Shown piece by piece: positions 45,102 to 55,550 of a DNA stretch of 64,000 nucleotides. Every line of letters starts with the position of its first letter. The first letter of the stretch is position 1. Location of the stretch: the NCBI RefSeq assembly GCF_003584135.1, contig NZ_QXFI01000036.1, positions 62,001-126,000 on the forward strand. The letters run 5' to 3'. Made by a program: the position numbers and the translations under genes. A model generated the notes under the pieces. That model did not search any database. It was not told the DNA's origin and worked only from the letters and a program-made list of their open reading frames with translations. Source of the stretch: Flagellimonas pelagia (GTDB taxonomy: Bacteria; Bacteroidota; Bacteroidia; Flavobacteriales; Flavobacteriaceae).

Positions 45102-46511
45102 ATGAGCAAAACACTTTTTGATAAAGTATGGGATTCCCATGTAGTTCAGCATATTGATAATGGTCCGGATGTACTGTTCATTGACAGGCATTTGGTCCAC
45201 GAAGTTACGAGTCCCGTGGCTTTTCTCGGGTTGAAGAACCGCGGCATTAAGGTATTGTACCCAGAGCGCACTTTCGCCACTGCGGATCACAACACCCCCA
45301 CCATAAATCAACATTTGCCGGTTCAAGATCCATTGTCTGCCAACCAATTGAAAGCTTTGGAGGAGAATGCAACGGCCTACAATATTCCTTATTGGGGTCT
45401 TGGACATAAGAAAAATGGTATTGTACACGTGATCGGTCCAGAGAATGGCATCACCGTTCCAGGGGCAACGATTGTATGTGGAGATTCCCACACTTCAACC
45501 CATGGTGCATTTGGCGCCATCGCCTTCGGTATCGGTACCAGCGAGGTGGAAATGGTATTGTCTACCCAATGCATCATGCAACCGAAACCCAAGAAAATGC
45601 GCATCAACATCAACGGGAGCCTGAACAAGGCCGTAACCCCAAAAGATGTGGCGTTGTTCATCATTTCCAAATTGACCACTTCTGGTGCTACCGGATATTT
45701 TGTGGAATATGCCGGTGATGTGTTCAAAAACATGTCCATGGAAGGTAGGATGACCGTGTGCAACCTCAGTATTGAAATGGGTGCAAGAGGCGGAATGGTC
45801 GCTCCCGATGAGAAGACTTTCGAATACATCAAAGGTCGCGAATACACACCAAAAGGAGCCGATTGGGACAAGGCAATGGAATTCTGGAAAACCTTGTATT
45901 CCGATAGCGATGCTGTATTTGACAAAGAATTGACTTTTGCTGCCAACGAAATTGAACCCATGATCACCTATGGTACCAACCCTGGTATGGGCATGGGCAT
46001 CAAAAATGATATTCCAATGGCTGAAGCCGTTGAAGGCGGCGTAGCCACCTATAAAAAATCATTGGAATACATGGCGTTCAATGAAGGGGATGCCATGATC
46101 GGCAAACCTATCGATTTTGTGTTCTTGGGGAGCTGCACCAATGGTAGGATCGAAGATTTCAGGGCTTTTGCCTCCATCGTAAAAGGAAGGAAAAAAGCGG
46201 ACAACGTAACCGCTTGGTTGGTTCCAGGATCTCATCAAGTAGAAGAAGCCATCAAGGAAGAAGGTATTTTGGATATTTTGCAAGATGCCGGATTTGAGCT
46301 ACGTGAACCGGGTTGTTCTGCCTGTTTGGCCATGAACGACGACAAGGTTCCTGCCGGAAAATACGCGGTGAGCACTTCCAACCGAAACTTTGAGGGAAGA
46401 CAAGGACCAGGTGCTAGAACTTTGTTGGCTAGCCCATTGGTTGCTGCCGCTGCGGCCGTAACCGGAAAAGTCACCGACCCAAGGGAACTTATGGAAGAAG
46501 TCTACGCATAG
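45102..46511 (+). CDS. leuC: 3-isopropylmalate dehydratase large subunit
   Basis: From the ATG at 45102 ([13 protein letters not shown]) the protein has 469 residues, the usual length. It forms the aconitase-like isomerase with LeuD, converting 2- to 3-isopropylmalate with a 4Fe-4S cluster. Cluster cysteines are in FLGSCTNGR and [37 protein letters not shown] is the active-site signature. It is the first gene of leuCDAB. Confidence 0.96.
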   Translation: MSKTLFDKVWDSHVVQHIDNGPDVLFIDRHLVHEVTSPVAFLGLKNRGIKVLYPERTFATADHNTPTINQHLPVQDPLSANQLKALEENATAYNIPYWGLGHKKNGIVHVIGPENGITVPGATIVCGDSHTSTHGAFGAIAFGIGTSEVEMVLSTQCIMQPKPKKMRININGSLNKAVTPKDVALFIISKLTTSGATGYFVEYAGDVFKNMSMEGRMTVCNLSIEMGARGGMVAPDEKTFEYIKGREYTPKGADWDKAMEFWKTLYSDSDAVFDKELTFAANEIEPMITYGTNPGMGMGIKNDIPMAEAVEGGVATYKKSLEYMAFNEGDAMIGKPIDFVFLGSCTNGRIEDFRAFASIVKGRKKADNVTAWLVPGSHQVEEAIKEEGILDILQDAGFELREPGCSACLAMNDDKVPAGKYAVSTSNRNFEGRQGPGARTLLASPLVAAAAAVTGKVTDPRELMEEVYA

Positions 46512-46569
46512 CAATAAACAATGTACAATGAGCAATTACCAATGATCAATTCAAACGTATTGTTTATTG
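46512..46569. repeat. AT-rich intergenic repeat with inverted ends (leuC-leuD)
   Basis: CAATAAACAAT (46512-46522) and ATTGTTTATTG (46559-46569) are perfect 11-bp inverted repeats. Within the loop, 46526-46549 matches 8584-8607 at 22 of 24 positions. A related motif with TTGATAATTGTTTATTG fills the leuA-leuB gap near 48744-48761. Confidence 0.6.
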
Positions 46570-46598
46570 TTAATTGAAAAACTGAAAATTGAAACAAC

Positions 46599-47195
46599 AT
46601 GGCATACGATAAATTCAGCATATTAAAAAGTTCAGCGGTACCCCTGCCGATAGAGAATGTGGATACCGATCAAATTATTCCTGCCCGTTTCCTAAAAGCA
46701 ACGGAAAGAAAAGGATTTGGGGACAACCTGTTCCGCGATTGGCGTTACAACTCCGATGGTACTCCAAAGGAGCATTTTGTATTGAACAACCCCATTTACA
46801 GTGGAAAAATTCTGGTGGGTGGTAAAAACTTTGGTTCCGGGTCTTCCCGCGAGCATGCCGCTTGGGCCGTTTATGATTATGGTTTCCGATGTGTGGTTTC
46901 CAGCTTTTTTGCCGATATTTTTAGGAACAACTGTTTGAATGTTGGAGTGCTGCCCGTTCAGGTAAGTCCCGAATTTTTGGACAAAATTTTCACTGCTATC
47001 GAAGTAGATCCCAACACCGAATTGGAAGTGAACCTTCCCGAGCAGACCATCACTATTTTGGCCACTGGGGAAAAGGAAAGCTTCGACATCAACGATTACA
47101 AAAAAGGCAACATGCTCAATGGGTTCGACGACATCGATTATCTGTTGAACATCAAGGAAGGCATCCAAACCTTTGCCGAGAACACACCACTTTAA
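46599..47195 (+). CDS. leuD: 3-isopropylmalate dehydratase small subunit
   Basis: The 198-residue protein is the swivel domain that completes the LeuCD enzyme. NVDTDQIIPARFLKATERKGFGDNLF, ILVGGKNFGSGSSREHAAWAVYDYGFRCVVSSFFADIFRNNCLNVGVLPV are diagnostic. It lies 87 bases after leuC, the gap being filled by a repeat. Confidence 0.96.
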   Translation: MAYDKFSILKSSAVPLPIENVDTDQIIPARFLKATERKGFGDNLFRDWRYNSDGTPKEHFVLNNPIYSGKILVGGKNFGSGSSREHAAWAVYDYGFRCVVSSFFADIFRNNCLNVGVLPVQVSPEFLDKIFTAIEVDPNTELEVNLPEQTITILATGEKESFDINDYKKGNMLNGFDDIDYLLNIKEGIQTFAENTPL

Positions 47196-47221
47196 TCTGA
47201 CCTTCAGAACAAGGCACGAGA

Positions 47222-48739
47222 ATGAAAACACGCACCGTTGAAATCATGGACACCACCCTTCGGGATGGTGAACAAACCTCTGGGGTTTCCTTTTCCGCTT
47301 CGGAAAAGCTCACCTTGGCCAAACTCCTTTTGGAAGAACTCAAGGTAGACCGTATCGAGGTGGCCTCGGCACGCGTTTCAGAAGGGGAAATGAAAGCGGT
47401 GCAGAGCATTACGGAGTGGGCCGAATCTGAAGGATTGTTGTCCAAAGTGGAAGTTTTGACGTTTGTGGATGGTGGTGTGTCTTTAAAGTGGATGCAGGAA
47501 GCAGGCGCCAAGGTCCAGAACTTGTTGACCAAGGGTTCCTTGAACCACCTGACCCATCAACTCAAGAAAACTCCTGAGCAACATTTCAATGAAATAGCAG
47601 AGGTCATTTCCAAAGGAAAAGCATTGGGCATCGATACCAATGTGTACTTGGAAGATTGGAGCAATGGCATGCGCAACTCCAAGGAGTATGTGATGCAATT
47701 CCTTGATTTTCTGACAAAGCAACCCATCAAACGTGTTTTGTTACCGGACACTCTTGGTGTTTTGACCCCCGAAGAAACAGGAGCATTTTTCAAGGAAATC
47801 ATAGAACGCTACCCCAATACCCATTTTGATTTTCACGGACATAATGATTACGACCTGAGTGTCGCGAATGTCATGGAAGCCTTGAAAGCGGGTGCCAATG
47901 GTCTACACCTTACCGTAAATGGTATGGGCGAACGTGCAGGGAATGCCCCATTGGCCAGTGTGGTTGCTGTAATCAATGATTTTTTACCAGAAATAACCAT
48001 CGGCGTCAAGGAATCCTCGCTTTACAAAGTGAGTAAATTGGTCTCCGCGTTTACCGGTTTTGGTATTCCTGACAATAAACCAATTGTTGGCGACAACGTT
48101 TTTACTCAAACTGCTGGAATACACGCAGATGGAGATAGCAAAAAGAATCTTTACTTTAATGATTTGTTGCCTGAGCGTTTTGGCAGGAAGCGCAAATATG
48201 CCTTAGGCAAAACCTCTGGGAAAGCGAACATACAAAAGAATTTACAGGAACTTGGATTGACCTTGAACGATGACGAACTGAAAAAGGTCACCGAACGCAT
48301 CATCGAACTTGGGGACAAGAAAGAACGCGTCACCAAAGACGACCTTCCCTATATCATTTCCGATGTTCTGGACAGCAACCTACACCAACAAAAGGTATTC
48401 GTGAAATCGTACGTGCTCACCCACTCCAAGGGATTGAAACCCTCCACTACCCTTTCCATCGAGATTGAAGGAAAAGTGTACGAGGAAAGTTCCCAAGGTG
48501 ATGGACAGTTTGATGCCTTCATCAACGCTTTGAAAAAAGTCTACAAAAAAGAAAACAGGGAATTGCCCAAGTTGGTGGACTATGCCGTTCGGATTCCCCC
48601 TGGCAGTACTTCCGATGCCCTTTGCGAAACCATAATCACTTGGCAGACCAAGGACAAAGATTTTACGACCCGTGGATTGGATTCCGACCAAACGGTATCG
48701 GCAATTAAGGCCACCGAAAAAATGCTCAACCTTGTTTAA
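47222..48739 (+). CDS. leuA: 2-isopropylmalate synthase with C-terminal regulatory domain
   Basis: The 505-residue protein has the DRE-TIM catalytic barrel: EIMDTTLRDGEQTSGVSFSASEK at the N-terminus, DTLGVLTPEE and the metal-binding HFDFHGHNDYDLSVAN. The last 130 residues form a LeuA-type allosteric domain (SYVLTHSKGLKPSTTLSIEIEGKVYEESSQGDGQFDAF). It condenses acetyl-CoA with 2-oxoisovalerate and should be inhibited by leucine. A related function, (R)-citramalate synthase, cannot be excluded by sequence, but its place between leuD and leuB and the presence of ilvA for 2-oxobutyrate favour LeuA. Confidence 0.88.
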   Translation: MKTRTVEIMDTTLRDGEQTSGVSFSASEKLTLAKLLLEELKVDRIEVASARVSEGEMKAVQSITEWAESEGLLSKVEVLTFVDGGVSLKWMQEAGAKVQNLLTKGSLNHLTHQLKKTPEQHFNEIAEVISKGKALGIDTNVYLEDWSNGMRNSKEYVMQFLDFLTKQPIKRVLLPDTLGVLTPEETGAFFKEIIERYPNTHFDFHGHNDYDLSVANVMEALKAGANGLHLTVNGMGERAGNAPLASVVAVINDFLPEITIGVKESSLYKVSKLVSAFTGFGIPDNKPIVGDNVFTQTAGIHADGDSKKNLYFNDLLPERFGRKRKYALGKTSGKANIQKNLQELGLTLNDDELKKVTERIIELGDKKERVTKDDLPYIISDVLDSNLHQQKVFVKSYVLTHSKGLKPSTTLSIEIEGKVYEESSQGDGQFDAFINALKKVYKKENRELPKLVDYAVRIPPGSTSDALCETIITWQTKDKDFTTRGLDSDQTVSAIKATEKMLNLV

Positions 48740-48780
48740 GAATATTGATAATTGTTTATTGAAAACCGATAATTGAACAA

Positions 48781-49839
48781 ATGAAACTAAACATAGCCCT
48801 TTTGGCCGGGGATGGAATTGGCCCGGAAGTAATTGACCAAGCCGTAAAAGTATCAGATGCCGTAGCTAAAAAATTCGGACATGAAATCGAGTGGACCCCT
48901 GCCTTAACTGGGGCGGCGGCCATTGATGCCGTTGGAGAACCCTACCCAGATAGCACCCATAATATTTGCGTAGCTGCCGATGCAGTGCTTTTTGGTGCTA
49001 TTGGCCACCCGCGGTTCGACAACGACCCATCCGCCAAAGTAAGGCCCGAACAAGGCTTGTTGAAAATGCGCCAGAAATTAGGACTTTTCGCCAATGTGCG
49101 ACCCACCTTCACCTTTCCATCCTTGATTGATAAGTCGCCATTGAAAAAGGAACGTATCGAGGGTACTGATTTGGTGTTTTTGCGCGAATTGACCGGAGGT
49201 ATTTACTTTGGAAAAAGAGGTCGAGAAGATAATGACAATACCGCATACGATACCTGCACCTACACCCGTGAAGAAGTAGAGCGTTTGGCACGCAAAGGTT
49301 TTGAAATGGCCATGCAACGTTCCAAAAAACTATGTTGTGTGGATAAAGCAAACGTGTTGGAAACTTCCCGTTTGTGGAGGGAAACGGTGCAAAAATTGGA
49401 AAAGGAATATCCTGAAGTCCAGGTTTCCTATGAATTTGTGGATGCCGTTGCCATGCGATTGGTGCAATGGCCAAGTTCCTATGATGTTTTGATTACCGAA
49501 AACCTTTTTGGTGACATTTTGACCGACGAGGCTTCGGTTATTTCCGGCTCCATGGGATTGATGCCCTCTGCGTCCTTGGGCGAAAAGACTTCGTTATTCG
49601 AGCCTATTCACGGTTCTTACCCACAAGCTGCCGGAAAAGACATTGCCAACCCATTGGCGACTGTGTTGTCCGCAGCCATGATGTTCGAGACTGCGTTTGG
49701 ATTGAAGGACGAAGCCGAAGCCATCCGCGAGGTGGTCAACAAGTCATTGACCGAAGGTGTGGTGACCGAAGATTTGGCAGAAGGCGGAAATGCATACAAA
49801 ACCAGCGAAGTAGGTGATTGGCTGGCCAAGAATATTTAA
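48781..49839 (+). CDS. leuB: 3-isopropylmalate dehydrogenase
   Basis: The 352-residue enzyme oxidises 3-isopropylmalate with NAD+ to the precursor of leucine. LLAGDGIGPEVIDQAVKV, HPRFDNDPSAKVRPEQGLLKMRQKLGLFANVRP, LTGGIYFGKRG, VDKANVLETSRLWRE, ITENLFGDILTDEASVISGSMGLMPSAS and FEPIHGSYPQAAGKDIANP are the family signatures in order. It is the last gene of leuCDAB and ends before a shared terminator. Confidence 0.96.
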   Translation: MKLNIALLAGDGIGPEVIDQAVKVSDAVAKKFGHEIEWTPALTGAAAIDAVGEPYPDSTHNICVAADAVLFGAIGHPRFDNDPSAKVRPEQGLLKMRQKLGLFANVRPTFTFPSLIDKSPLKKERIEGTDLVFLRELTGGIYFGKRGREDNDNTAYDTCTYTREEVERLARKGFEMAMQRSKKLCCVDKANVLETSRLWRETVQKLEKEYPEVQVSYEFVDAVAMRLVQWPSSYDVLITENLFGDILTDEASVISGSMGLMPSASLGEKTSLFEPIHGSYPQAAGKDIANPLATVLSAAMMFETAFGLKDEAEAIREVVNKSLTEGVVTEDLAEGGNAYKTSEVGDWLAKNI

Positions 49840-49860
49840 TCAACCCTAACTACAAACCAA

Positions 49861-49893
49861 AAAAAAGCCCGGACAAATATATCCGGGCTTTTT
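49861..49893. terminator. Bidirectional terminator between leuB and gapN
   Basis: GCCCGGA (49867-49873) pairs with TCCGGGC (49882-49888) around an 8-base loop, with an A-run before and a T-run after, so it can end both convergent transcripts. Confidence 0.85.
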
Positions 49894-49913
49894 GATTTAT
49901 CATTTGAACAAGA

Positions 49914-51506
49914 CTACAGAATATAATCCGTACTCAAGAAGTTGCTTACTTTAGCTTCAAGTAACTGTTCAATAGTTTGGTTGTTCAGTTCATTATCCTT
50001 GAATGCCACAAACGTTCGGATGGAGAACGACCTCAAGGCATCGTGCACACTCAATGTGGATTGGGCGGAGTCTTTTCTTCCTGTGAACGGATACACGTCC
50101 GGTCCACGCTGACAGGAACTGTTCAAGTTTACCCTGCATACCAAGTTGGCCAAGGCATCGATCAATGGGGAAAGTGTATACACATCCTTCCCGAACAAGC
50201 TGACTTGTTGACCATAGTTGGATTCTGCCATGTCATCCAAAGGCTCTTCAATATCCTTGAAGGAAAGTACAGGAATTATCGGTCCAAACTGCTCCTCTTC
50301 ATACACTCTCATGTCCTTTGAAACAGGATATACCACAGCCGGCCATATGTAATTGTCGAAATGCTTCCCTCCTTTTTTGTTCAATACTTTGGCACCTTTC
50401 GCTTTTGCATCGTCCAATAATTCTTGGATATATGCCGGCTTATCTAGCTCTGGCAGCGGAGTCAAGTTGACACCATCATCCCATGGGTTACCAAATTTCA
50501 GGGCATCCACCCTTTCCGAGAATCGTTTTAAAAATTCATCCTTAATATCCTCATGCACATACACCACTTTAAGGGCCGTGCAACGCTGTCCGTTAAAAGA
50601 CAAGGTTCCTGTGATACATTCATTGATGGTCAGATCCAAATCGGCATCTGGCAATACAATAGCGGGGTTTTTAGCCTCCAAGCCCAATACCAACCGGAGT
50701 CTATTGCTTTTTGGATGTTGATCTTGCAGGGCATTGGCCGATTTGCTATTACCGATCAAGGCCAACACATCCACCTTACCTGTTTTCATTATAGGCGCCG
50801 CTACAGCTCTTCCTCGACCAAACAGTATATTGACCACTCCCTTGGGAAAACTGCTCTGAAAAGCCTCCAAAAGAGGCGTGATGAGCAACACGCCATGCTT
50901 TGCTGGCTTAAATATGGTGGTATTCCCCATGATGATGGCAGGGATCAACAAAGCAAACGTCTCGTTCAACGGATAGTTGTAAGGACCCAAGCACAGCACC
51001 ACTCCGAGTGGTCCCCTTCGGATATGGGCATATACACCATCGTGCTTATCGAACTTAGCGCAACCACGATCCAATTGCTTGTACTCTTCGATAGTGTCAT
51101 AAATATACTCAACGGTACGATCAAATTCCTTATAAGAATCTGGCTTGGATTTCCCGATTTCCCACATGAGAAGTTTCACTACTTCCTCCCTTTTCTTTTC
51201 CATTTTCTTCACAAAGGCCTCCATGCACATGATGCGATCTTTGACTTTCATCGTGGGCCAAACCCCCTGTCCCCTGTCATAAGCGGCCAATGCCGCATCC
51301 AAAGCCTCCATAGCCTCAGGCTCCCCCATGTCGGGAATGCTTCCCAAAGGTGTAGGGGCATATTCTTTGGTGGATGAAATGGTAGAGATTACCTGACTGG
51401 TTGCCCCGTTCCATTTTCGAAGTTCACCATTTACCAAATAGGTTTTTTGGTGTATTTCTTCCGTAATCTGAAAAGCTTCAGGAATCACGTTTTTAGTTGT
51501 TGACAT
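49914..51506 (-). CDS. gapN: NADP-dependent (non-phosphorylating) glyceraldehyde-3-phosphate dehydrogenase
   Basis: From the ATG at 51506 ([13 protein letters not shown]) the protein has 530 residues; an ATG ten codons upstream (51536) only adds an Asn-rich leader. It is an aldehyde dehydrogenase of GapN type: [53 protein letters not shown] (general-base Glu) and [16 protein letters not shown] with the catalytic Cys. It oxidises glyceraldehyde-3-phosphate to 3-phosphoglycerate and yields NADPH. IlvC encoded nearby consumes NADPH, a possible link. It has its own promoter, so it is probably not part of the ilv transcript. Confidence 0.85.
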   Translation of the reverse strand: MSTTKNVIPEAFQITEEIHQKTYLVNGELRKWNGATSQVISTISSTKEYAPTPLGSIPDMGEPEAMEALDAALAAYDRGQGVWPTMKVKDRIMCMEAFVKKMEKKREEVVKLLMWEIGKSKPDSYKEFDRTVEYIYDTIEEYKQLDRGCAKFDKHDGVYAHIRRGPLGVVLCLGPYNYPLNETFALLIPAIIMGNTTIFKPAKHGVLLITPLLEAFQSSFPKGVVNILFGRGRAVAAPIMKTGKVDVLALIGNSKSANALQDQHPKSNRLRLVLGLEAKNPAIVLPDADLDLTINECITGTLSFNGQRCTALKVVYVHEDIKDEFLKRFSERVDALKFGNPWDDGVNLTPLPELDKPAYIQELLDDAKAKGAKVLNKKGGKHFDNYIWPAVVYPVSKDMRVYEEEQFGPIIPVLSFKDIEEPLDDMAESNYGQQVSLFGKDVYTLSPLIDALANLVCRVNLNSSCQRGPDVYPFTGRKDSAQSTLSVHDALRSFSIRTFVAFKDNELNNQTIEQLLEAKVSNFLSTDYIL

Positions 51507-51558
51507 AGTGTTGTTGTTTATAGAATTAGTGTTCATGAAAATGGTCGCCCATCCTTCA

Positions 51559-51566
51559 CAAAGCTA
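51559..51566 (-). promoter_or_regulatory. Putative -7 box of gapN
   Basis: On the minus strand TAGCTTTG matches TAnnTTTG, in the gap between ilvA and gapN. A weak CTG takes the -33 place. Confidence 0.45.
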
Positions 51567-51653
51567 ACATAAAAACTGAAGGAAAACAGCTCATTTCCAT
51601 TGGTTTTACAACGAAATCGATTTAGAAAACAAGATACCAGATCGTTGTGAAAA

Positions 51654-52922
51654 TCAGACCAAATACTGAAAAAGATCGGGCTTATCGTTCAAGTAGTCCC
51701 CAAAAAAATGCCTGGTCTTCATCCGTTGGATCAAGGGCTCCAGATCGTCCGAAGATTTTAGTTCAATTCCCACTACCGCCGGGGCATTCTCCCTGCTCGA
51801 CTTTTTGGAATATTCAAAATGGGTGATGTCGTCGTTGGGACCCAAGATCTCAACCACAAATTCTTTAAGCGCGCCTGGTCTTTGTGGAAAGCGAACGATG
51901 AAATAATGCTTCAGGTTGGCATAGAGCAAAGCTCGCTCCTTTATTTCGGCCGTTCTGGTAATGTCATTGTTGCTACCGCTCACAATGCAGACCACATTCT
52001 TCCCTTTGATTTCCTCGGCAAAATCGTCCAACACCGCAATCGTCAAGGCACCGGCAGGTTCTACAACAATGGCATCACGATTGTACAAATCCAAAATGGT
52101 TTGGCATACTTTACCTTCTGCCACCAAAACCATTTTACTTAAACAATCACTACAAATAGGATACGTTAATGCTCCTACTTTCTGTACTGATGCCCCATCG
52201 ATAAACTTATCGATTTCTTTCAGCTCGGTCAACCTTCCCGTTTCTATCGAACTTTTCATGGAAGGAGCACCCAAGGGCTCCACCCCGACGATTTTTGTGG
52301 ATGGTGACAAGGCCTTAAAAGCACCACACAACCCGGAAGCCAGGCCACCTCCTCCTATTGGGACAAAGAGATAATCAATGGGTTCTTGCGATTGTTGTAG
52401 AATTTCCAATCCTACGGTACCCTGTCCTTCAATGATTTTCTCATCATCAAAAGGATGCACAAAGGTTTTGCTGTATTGATTGCAGTACAATTGGGCCGCT
52501 TTATTGGCATCGTCGAACGTATCACCTTCCAAAATCACTTCAACCCATTCCCCACCGAACATTTTGGTCTGGTCGATTTTCTGTTTCGGGGTTACCACAG
52601 GCATAAAGATGGTCCCCTTCACCTCCAAATGACTACAGGCAAAGGCAACTCCTTGGGCATGGTTGCCGGCGCTGGCACAGACCACGCCTTGCTCCAACTG
52701 TTTTTTGGAAAGGGATGCGATTTTGTTAAAAGCACCTCTGATCTTATAGCTACGGACCCGCTGAAGGTCTTCGCGTTTTAAAAGAATATTGGCCCCATAT
52801 TTTTTGGAATAGCGGATACTTTGCTGCAAAGGGGTTTGCTCCACTACTCGGGAGATGGTCTCTGCTGCTTGTTGAATGTCCGCCAATTGCGGAAAGTATG
52901 TCTCCACGGTTTCGTTGTTCAT
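51654..52922 (-). CDS. ilvA: Threonine ammonia-lyase (threonine dehydratase)
   Basis: The 422-residue PLP enzyme turns threonine into 2-oxobutyrate, the entry to isoleucine. LLKREDLQRVRSYKIRGAFNKI contains the PLP lysine (Lys60); VCASAGNHAQGVAFACSHL, PIGGGGLASGLCGAFKAL and VCIVSGSNNDITRT are further signatures. The C-terminus (HYFIVRFPQRPGALKEFVVEILG) is a single short ACT-like domain, unlike the two of E. coli IlvA, so isoleucine feedback may differ. It is the last gene of the ilv operon, 18 bases after ilvC. Confidence 0.94.
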   Translation of the reverse strand: MNNETVETYFPQLADIQQAAETISRVVEQTPLQQSIRYSKKYGANILLKREDLQRVRSYKIRGAFNKIASLSKKQLEQGVVCASAGNHAQGVAFACSHLEVKGTIFMPVVTPKQKIDQTKMFGGEWVEVILEGDTFDDANKAAQLYCNQYSKTFVHPFDDEKIIEGQGTVGLEILQQSQEPIDYLFVPIGGGGLASGLCGAFKALSPSTKIVGVEPLGAPSMKSSIETGRLTELKEIDKFIDGASVQKVGALTYPICSDCLSKMVLVAEGKVCQTILDLYNRDAIVVEPAGALTIAVLDDFAEEIKGKNVVCIVSGSNNDITRTAEIKERALLYANLKHYFIVRFPQRPGALKEFVVEILGPNDDITHFEYSKKSSRENAPAVVGIELKSSDDLEPLIQRMKTRHFFGDYLNDKPDLFQYLV

Positions 52923-52940
52923 GGGGCCAATATGCTTGGA

Positions 52941-54413
52941 TTATATTGGCTTCATTGCGGTCATGGATGCACGCAATCTGGCACCTACAACCTCAACATT
53001 GTGAGTTCTGATGGCTTTGTTGACCTTGATCAATTTAATATTGTCCACGCCATTGTCCTTGCCTTCACCAAAATGTTTTCCAATCACATCGGTATCGATT
53101 TTCTTCATGAAATCGGTCAATAAAGGTTTACAGGCATGATCGAACAAATAACAACCATACTCAGCGGTATCGGAAATTACACGGTTCATCTCGAACAATT
53201 TCTTTCTGGCGATGGTGTTGGCGATCAGAGGCGTTTCGTGCAAGGATTCGTAATATGCAGACTCACCGATGATTCCGGATTCGGTCATGGTCTCAAAAGC
53301 CAATTCCACACCAGATTTTACCATAGCTACCATCAACACACCATTGTCGTAATATTCCTGTTCAGAAATGGATACATCTCCGGCAGGCGTTTTTTCGAAG
53401 GCTGTTTCTCCGGTTTCGGCTCTCCAATCCAATAGATTTTTATCACCATTGGCCCAATCTTCCATCATGGTTTTGGAGAAATGTCCGCTCATGATATCAT
53501 CCATGTGCTTTTGGAACAACGGACGCATGATCACCTTCAATTCTTCGGCCAAATCAAAAGCCTTGATCTTAGCAGGGTTGGACAAACGGTCCATCATATT
53601 GGTGATACCCCCTTGCTTCAAACCTTCGGTGATGGTTTCCCATCCGTATTGGATCAATTTGGAAGCATATCCTTTATCGATTCCCTTTTCCACCATTTTG
53701 TTGAAGGAAAGAATGGAACCAGTCTGCAACAAACCACAAAGAATGGTCTGCTCTCCCATCAAATCCGATTTCACTTCGGCTACGAAAGAAGATTCCAAAA
53801 CCCCAGCCTTGTCTCCACCGGTAGCGGCAGCATAGGCTTTGGCCTGCTCCAATCCTTTTCCTTCAGGGTCGTTTTCAGGGTGCACGGCAATCAAGGTAGG
53901 CACACCGAAACCTCTTTTGTATTCCTCACGAACCTCGGAACCCGGGCTCTTAGGCGCCACCATGATCACGGTGATGTCTTCACGTACCTGCATACCTTCT
54001 TCCACAATGTTGAATCCGTGGGAATAGGACAAAGTCGATCCTTTTTTCATCAATGGCATTACGGCACCTACCACTTTGGTGTGTTGCTTATCCGGAGTAA
54101 GGTTGATGACCAAATCGGCCGTTGGGATCAATTCCTCATAGGTACCCACAACAAAGTTGTTCTCTGTTGCATTTTTATACGACTGCCTTTTTTCCTTGAT
54201 AGCAGCTTCCCTGAGGGTATAGGATACATCCAACCCGGAATCACGCATATTAAGGCCTTGGTTCAACCCTTGGGCCCCGCAACCTATGATCACAATTTTC
54301 TTTCCTTTTAAAGCCGAAACACCATCAGCAAATTCGCTGGGGTCCATAAACCTACATTTTCCCAGTTGGGTCAATTGCTCACGAAGCGATAGTGTGTTAA
54401 AGTAATTTGCCAT
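52941..54413 (-). CDS. ilvC: Ketol-acid reductoisomerase (class II, long form)
   Basis: The 490-residue enzyme converts 2-acetolactate and 2-aceto-2-hydroxybutyrate to dihydroxy acids using NADPH and Mg2+. The N-terminal [34 protein letters not shown] is the Rossmann motif; [25 protein letters not shown] and two knotted repeats ([48 protein letters not shown]) mark the long class II type found in E. coli. It follows ilvN by 24 bases. Confidence 0.95.
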   Translation of the reverse strand: MANYFNTLSLREQLTQLGKCRFMDPSEFADGVSALKGKKIVIIGCGAQGLNQGLNMRDSGLDVSYTLREAAIKEKRQSYKNATENNFVVGTYEELIPTADLVINLTPDKQHTKVVGAVMPLMKKGSTLSYSHGFNIVEEGMQVREDITVIMVAPKSPGSEVREEYKRGFGVPTLIAVHPENDPEGKGLEQAKAYAAATGGDKAGVLESSFVAEVKSDLMGEQTILCGLLQTGSILSFNKMVEKGIDKGYASKLIQYGWETITEGLKQGGITNMMDRLSNPAKIKAFDLAEELKVIMRPLFQKHMDDIMSGHFSKTMMEDWANGDKNLLDWRAETGETAFEKTPAGDVSISEQEYYDNGVLMVAMVKSGVELAFETMTESGIIGESAYYESLHETPLIANTIARKKLFEMNRVISDTAEYGCYLFDHACKPLLTDFMKKIDTDVIGKHFGEGKDNGVDNIKLIKVNKAIRTHNVEVVGARLRASMTAMKPI

Positions 54414-54437
54414 TTTTGTTATTTGATTTTATGCTAT

Positions 54438-54965
54438 TTAGTTTTCTTGAAATTCTGTCAATAGTTCGGAAATCGGCATGGCCGCTTTGGTCACCGCGAT
54501 ACGGCCCGAACGGACAAACTGCATGATGCCATAAGGTTCCAGAGCATCGTGCATCTCATCGATTTCGTGTCTGCGTCCCGTTTTGGCCAGCACGAAGAAC
54601 TCACGGCTCACCGTTACAATCTGGGAATTGCTTTCTTTGATGATGTTCTGGATCTGACGTTCATCGAACAGCAAATGGGATGCGATCTTGAACAAGGCAG
54701 ATTCCTGATAAATAATATCGTCATCGGTATGATAGAACGCTTTGATCACTTCTACCTGTTTCTCAATTTGTTGAACGATCTTACGCGTCCAATCCTCTGT
54801 GGTATTGACAACAATCGTAAATTTTGACACATGCTCTATCTCTGATTTAGAGACATTTAAACCTTCTATATTGATGTGTCTCTTTAGGAATATGCCTGAT
54901 ATTCTGTTCAGTAATCCCACGTTATTTTCGGAATACACCGATATGGTATACCATTGTTTTTCCAT
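54438..54965 (-). CDS. ilvN: Acetolactate synthase small (regulatory) subunit
   Basis: From the ATG at 54965 (MEKQWYTISVYSENNVGLLNRISG) the protein has 175 residues. The N-terminal ACT domain binds valine and passes inhibition to IlvB; the C-terminal half (LFKIASHLLFDERQIQNIIKE, VTVSREFFVLAKTGRRHEIDEMHDAL) is the second regulatory domain. The longer frame would overlap the methyltransferase gene. It starts two bases after that gene ends, so translation is probably coupled to it and not directly to ilvB. Confidence 0.92.
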   Translation of the reverse strand: MEKQWYTISVYSENNVGLLNRISGIFLKRHINIEGLNVSKSEIEHVSKFTIVVNTTEDWTRKIVQQIEKQVEVIKAFYHTDDDIIYQESALFKIASHLLFDERQIQNIIKESNSQIVTVSREFFVLAKTGRRHEIDEMHDALEPYGIMQFVRSGRIAVTKAAMPISELLTEFQEN

Positions 54966-54967
54966 TC

Positions 54968-55549
54968 TCAATTTATTTTGACTGCAACGATCAATCCTGT
55001 GGACCAATCCATTTTTGTTATTGTTATGTCTTCTCTTTGTTCCAAAACTTGAACCAGTTCCTTGGCCTTTTCCTCATGTCCTTCTGGCCAGTTAGGCTGC
55101 TTTTTCATATCATCTATTACGTAAAACCCACCATTTTTGATAAGGCTTATCGTTTTATCCAGATGGCTGTATTTTCCAGGCCAAGCGTCAGCGAATATGA
55201 GATCAAAAGATTCCCCAGTATAGTTTTCCAACCATTCTTCACCATCGGAACATATTAATGTTAATCTTGGTTCTTCCTTAAAGAAAAGGTTGGCTATTTG
55301 GATAAGCTCTGGATCATTATCCACACTGATCATTCTGGATTTCCCGTCCATGCCTTCTATCATCCAAGCCAAGGACAAACCTATCCCGGTGCCTAGCTCC
55401 AAAAAGTTGCCGTTTGGTTTTGATGCCACCAATGTTTTTAGCAATGTCCCTACATAGACATCTGATGGCATGGTGAACCCCAGTTCCTTGGACTTTGCAA
55501 GCAAAGCCGGATACTGGCCCGGCATTTGTATGATCTTGGTCTGGTCCAT
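54968..55549 (-). CDS. Class I SAM-dependent methyltransferase between ilvB and ilvN
   Basis: The 193-residue protein has the class I methyltransferase core: motif I NFLELGTGIGLSLAWM, the acidic strand MISVDNDPELIQIA, FDLIFADAWPGKYSHLD and NGGFYVIDDM. The pattern is closest to the O-methyltransferase/catechol-type group, but the substrate is unknown. Its position is unusual: its start codon lies one base from the ilvB stop, and ilvN begins two bases after its own stop. The tight spacing shows it is a stable operon member and not chance read-through. Confidence 0.8.
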   Translation of the reverse strand: MDQTKIIQMPGQYPALLAKSKELGFTMPSDVYVGTLLKTLVASKPNGNFLELGTGIGLSLAWMIEGMDGKSRMISVDNDPELIQIANLFFKEEPRLTLICSDGEEWLENYTGESFDLIFADAWPGKYSHLDKTISLIKNGGFYVIDDMKKQPNWPEGHEEKAKELVQVLEQREDITITKMDWSTGLIVAVKIN

Positions 55550-55550
55550 T

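Noticed and set aside
50553..51377. Long frame opposite gapN
   Set aside because: It is a complement-strand shadow of a well-conserved dehydrogenase.
53481..54311. Long frame opposite ilvC
   Set aside because: It is His/Phe-rich, typical of reversed coding sequence, while ilvC itself is intact.
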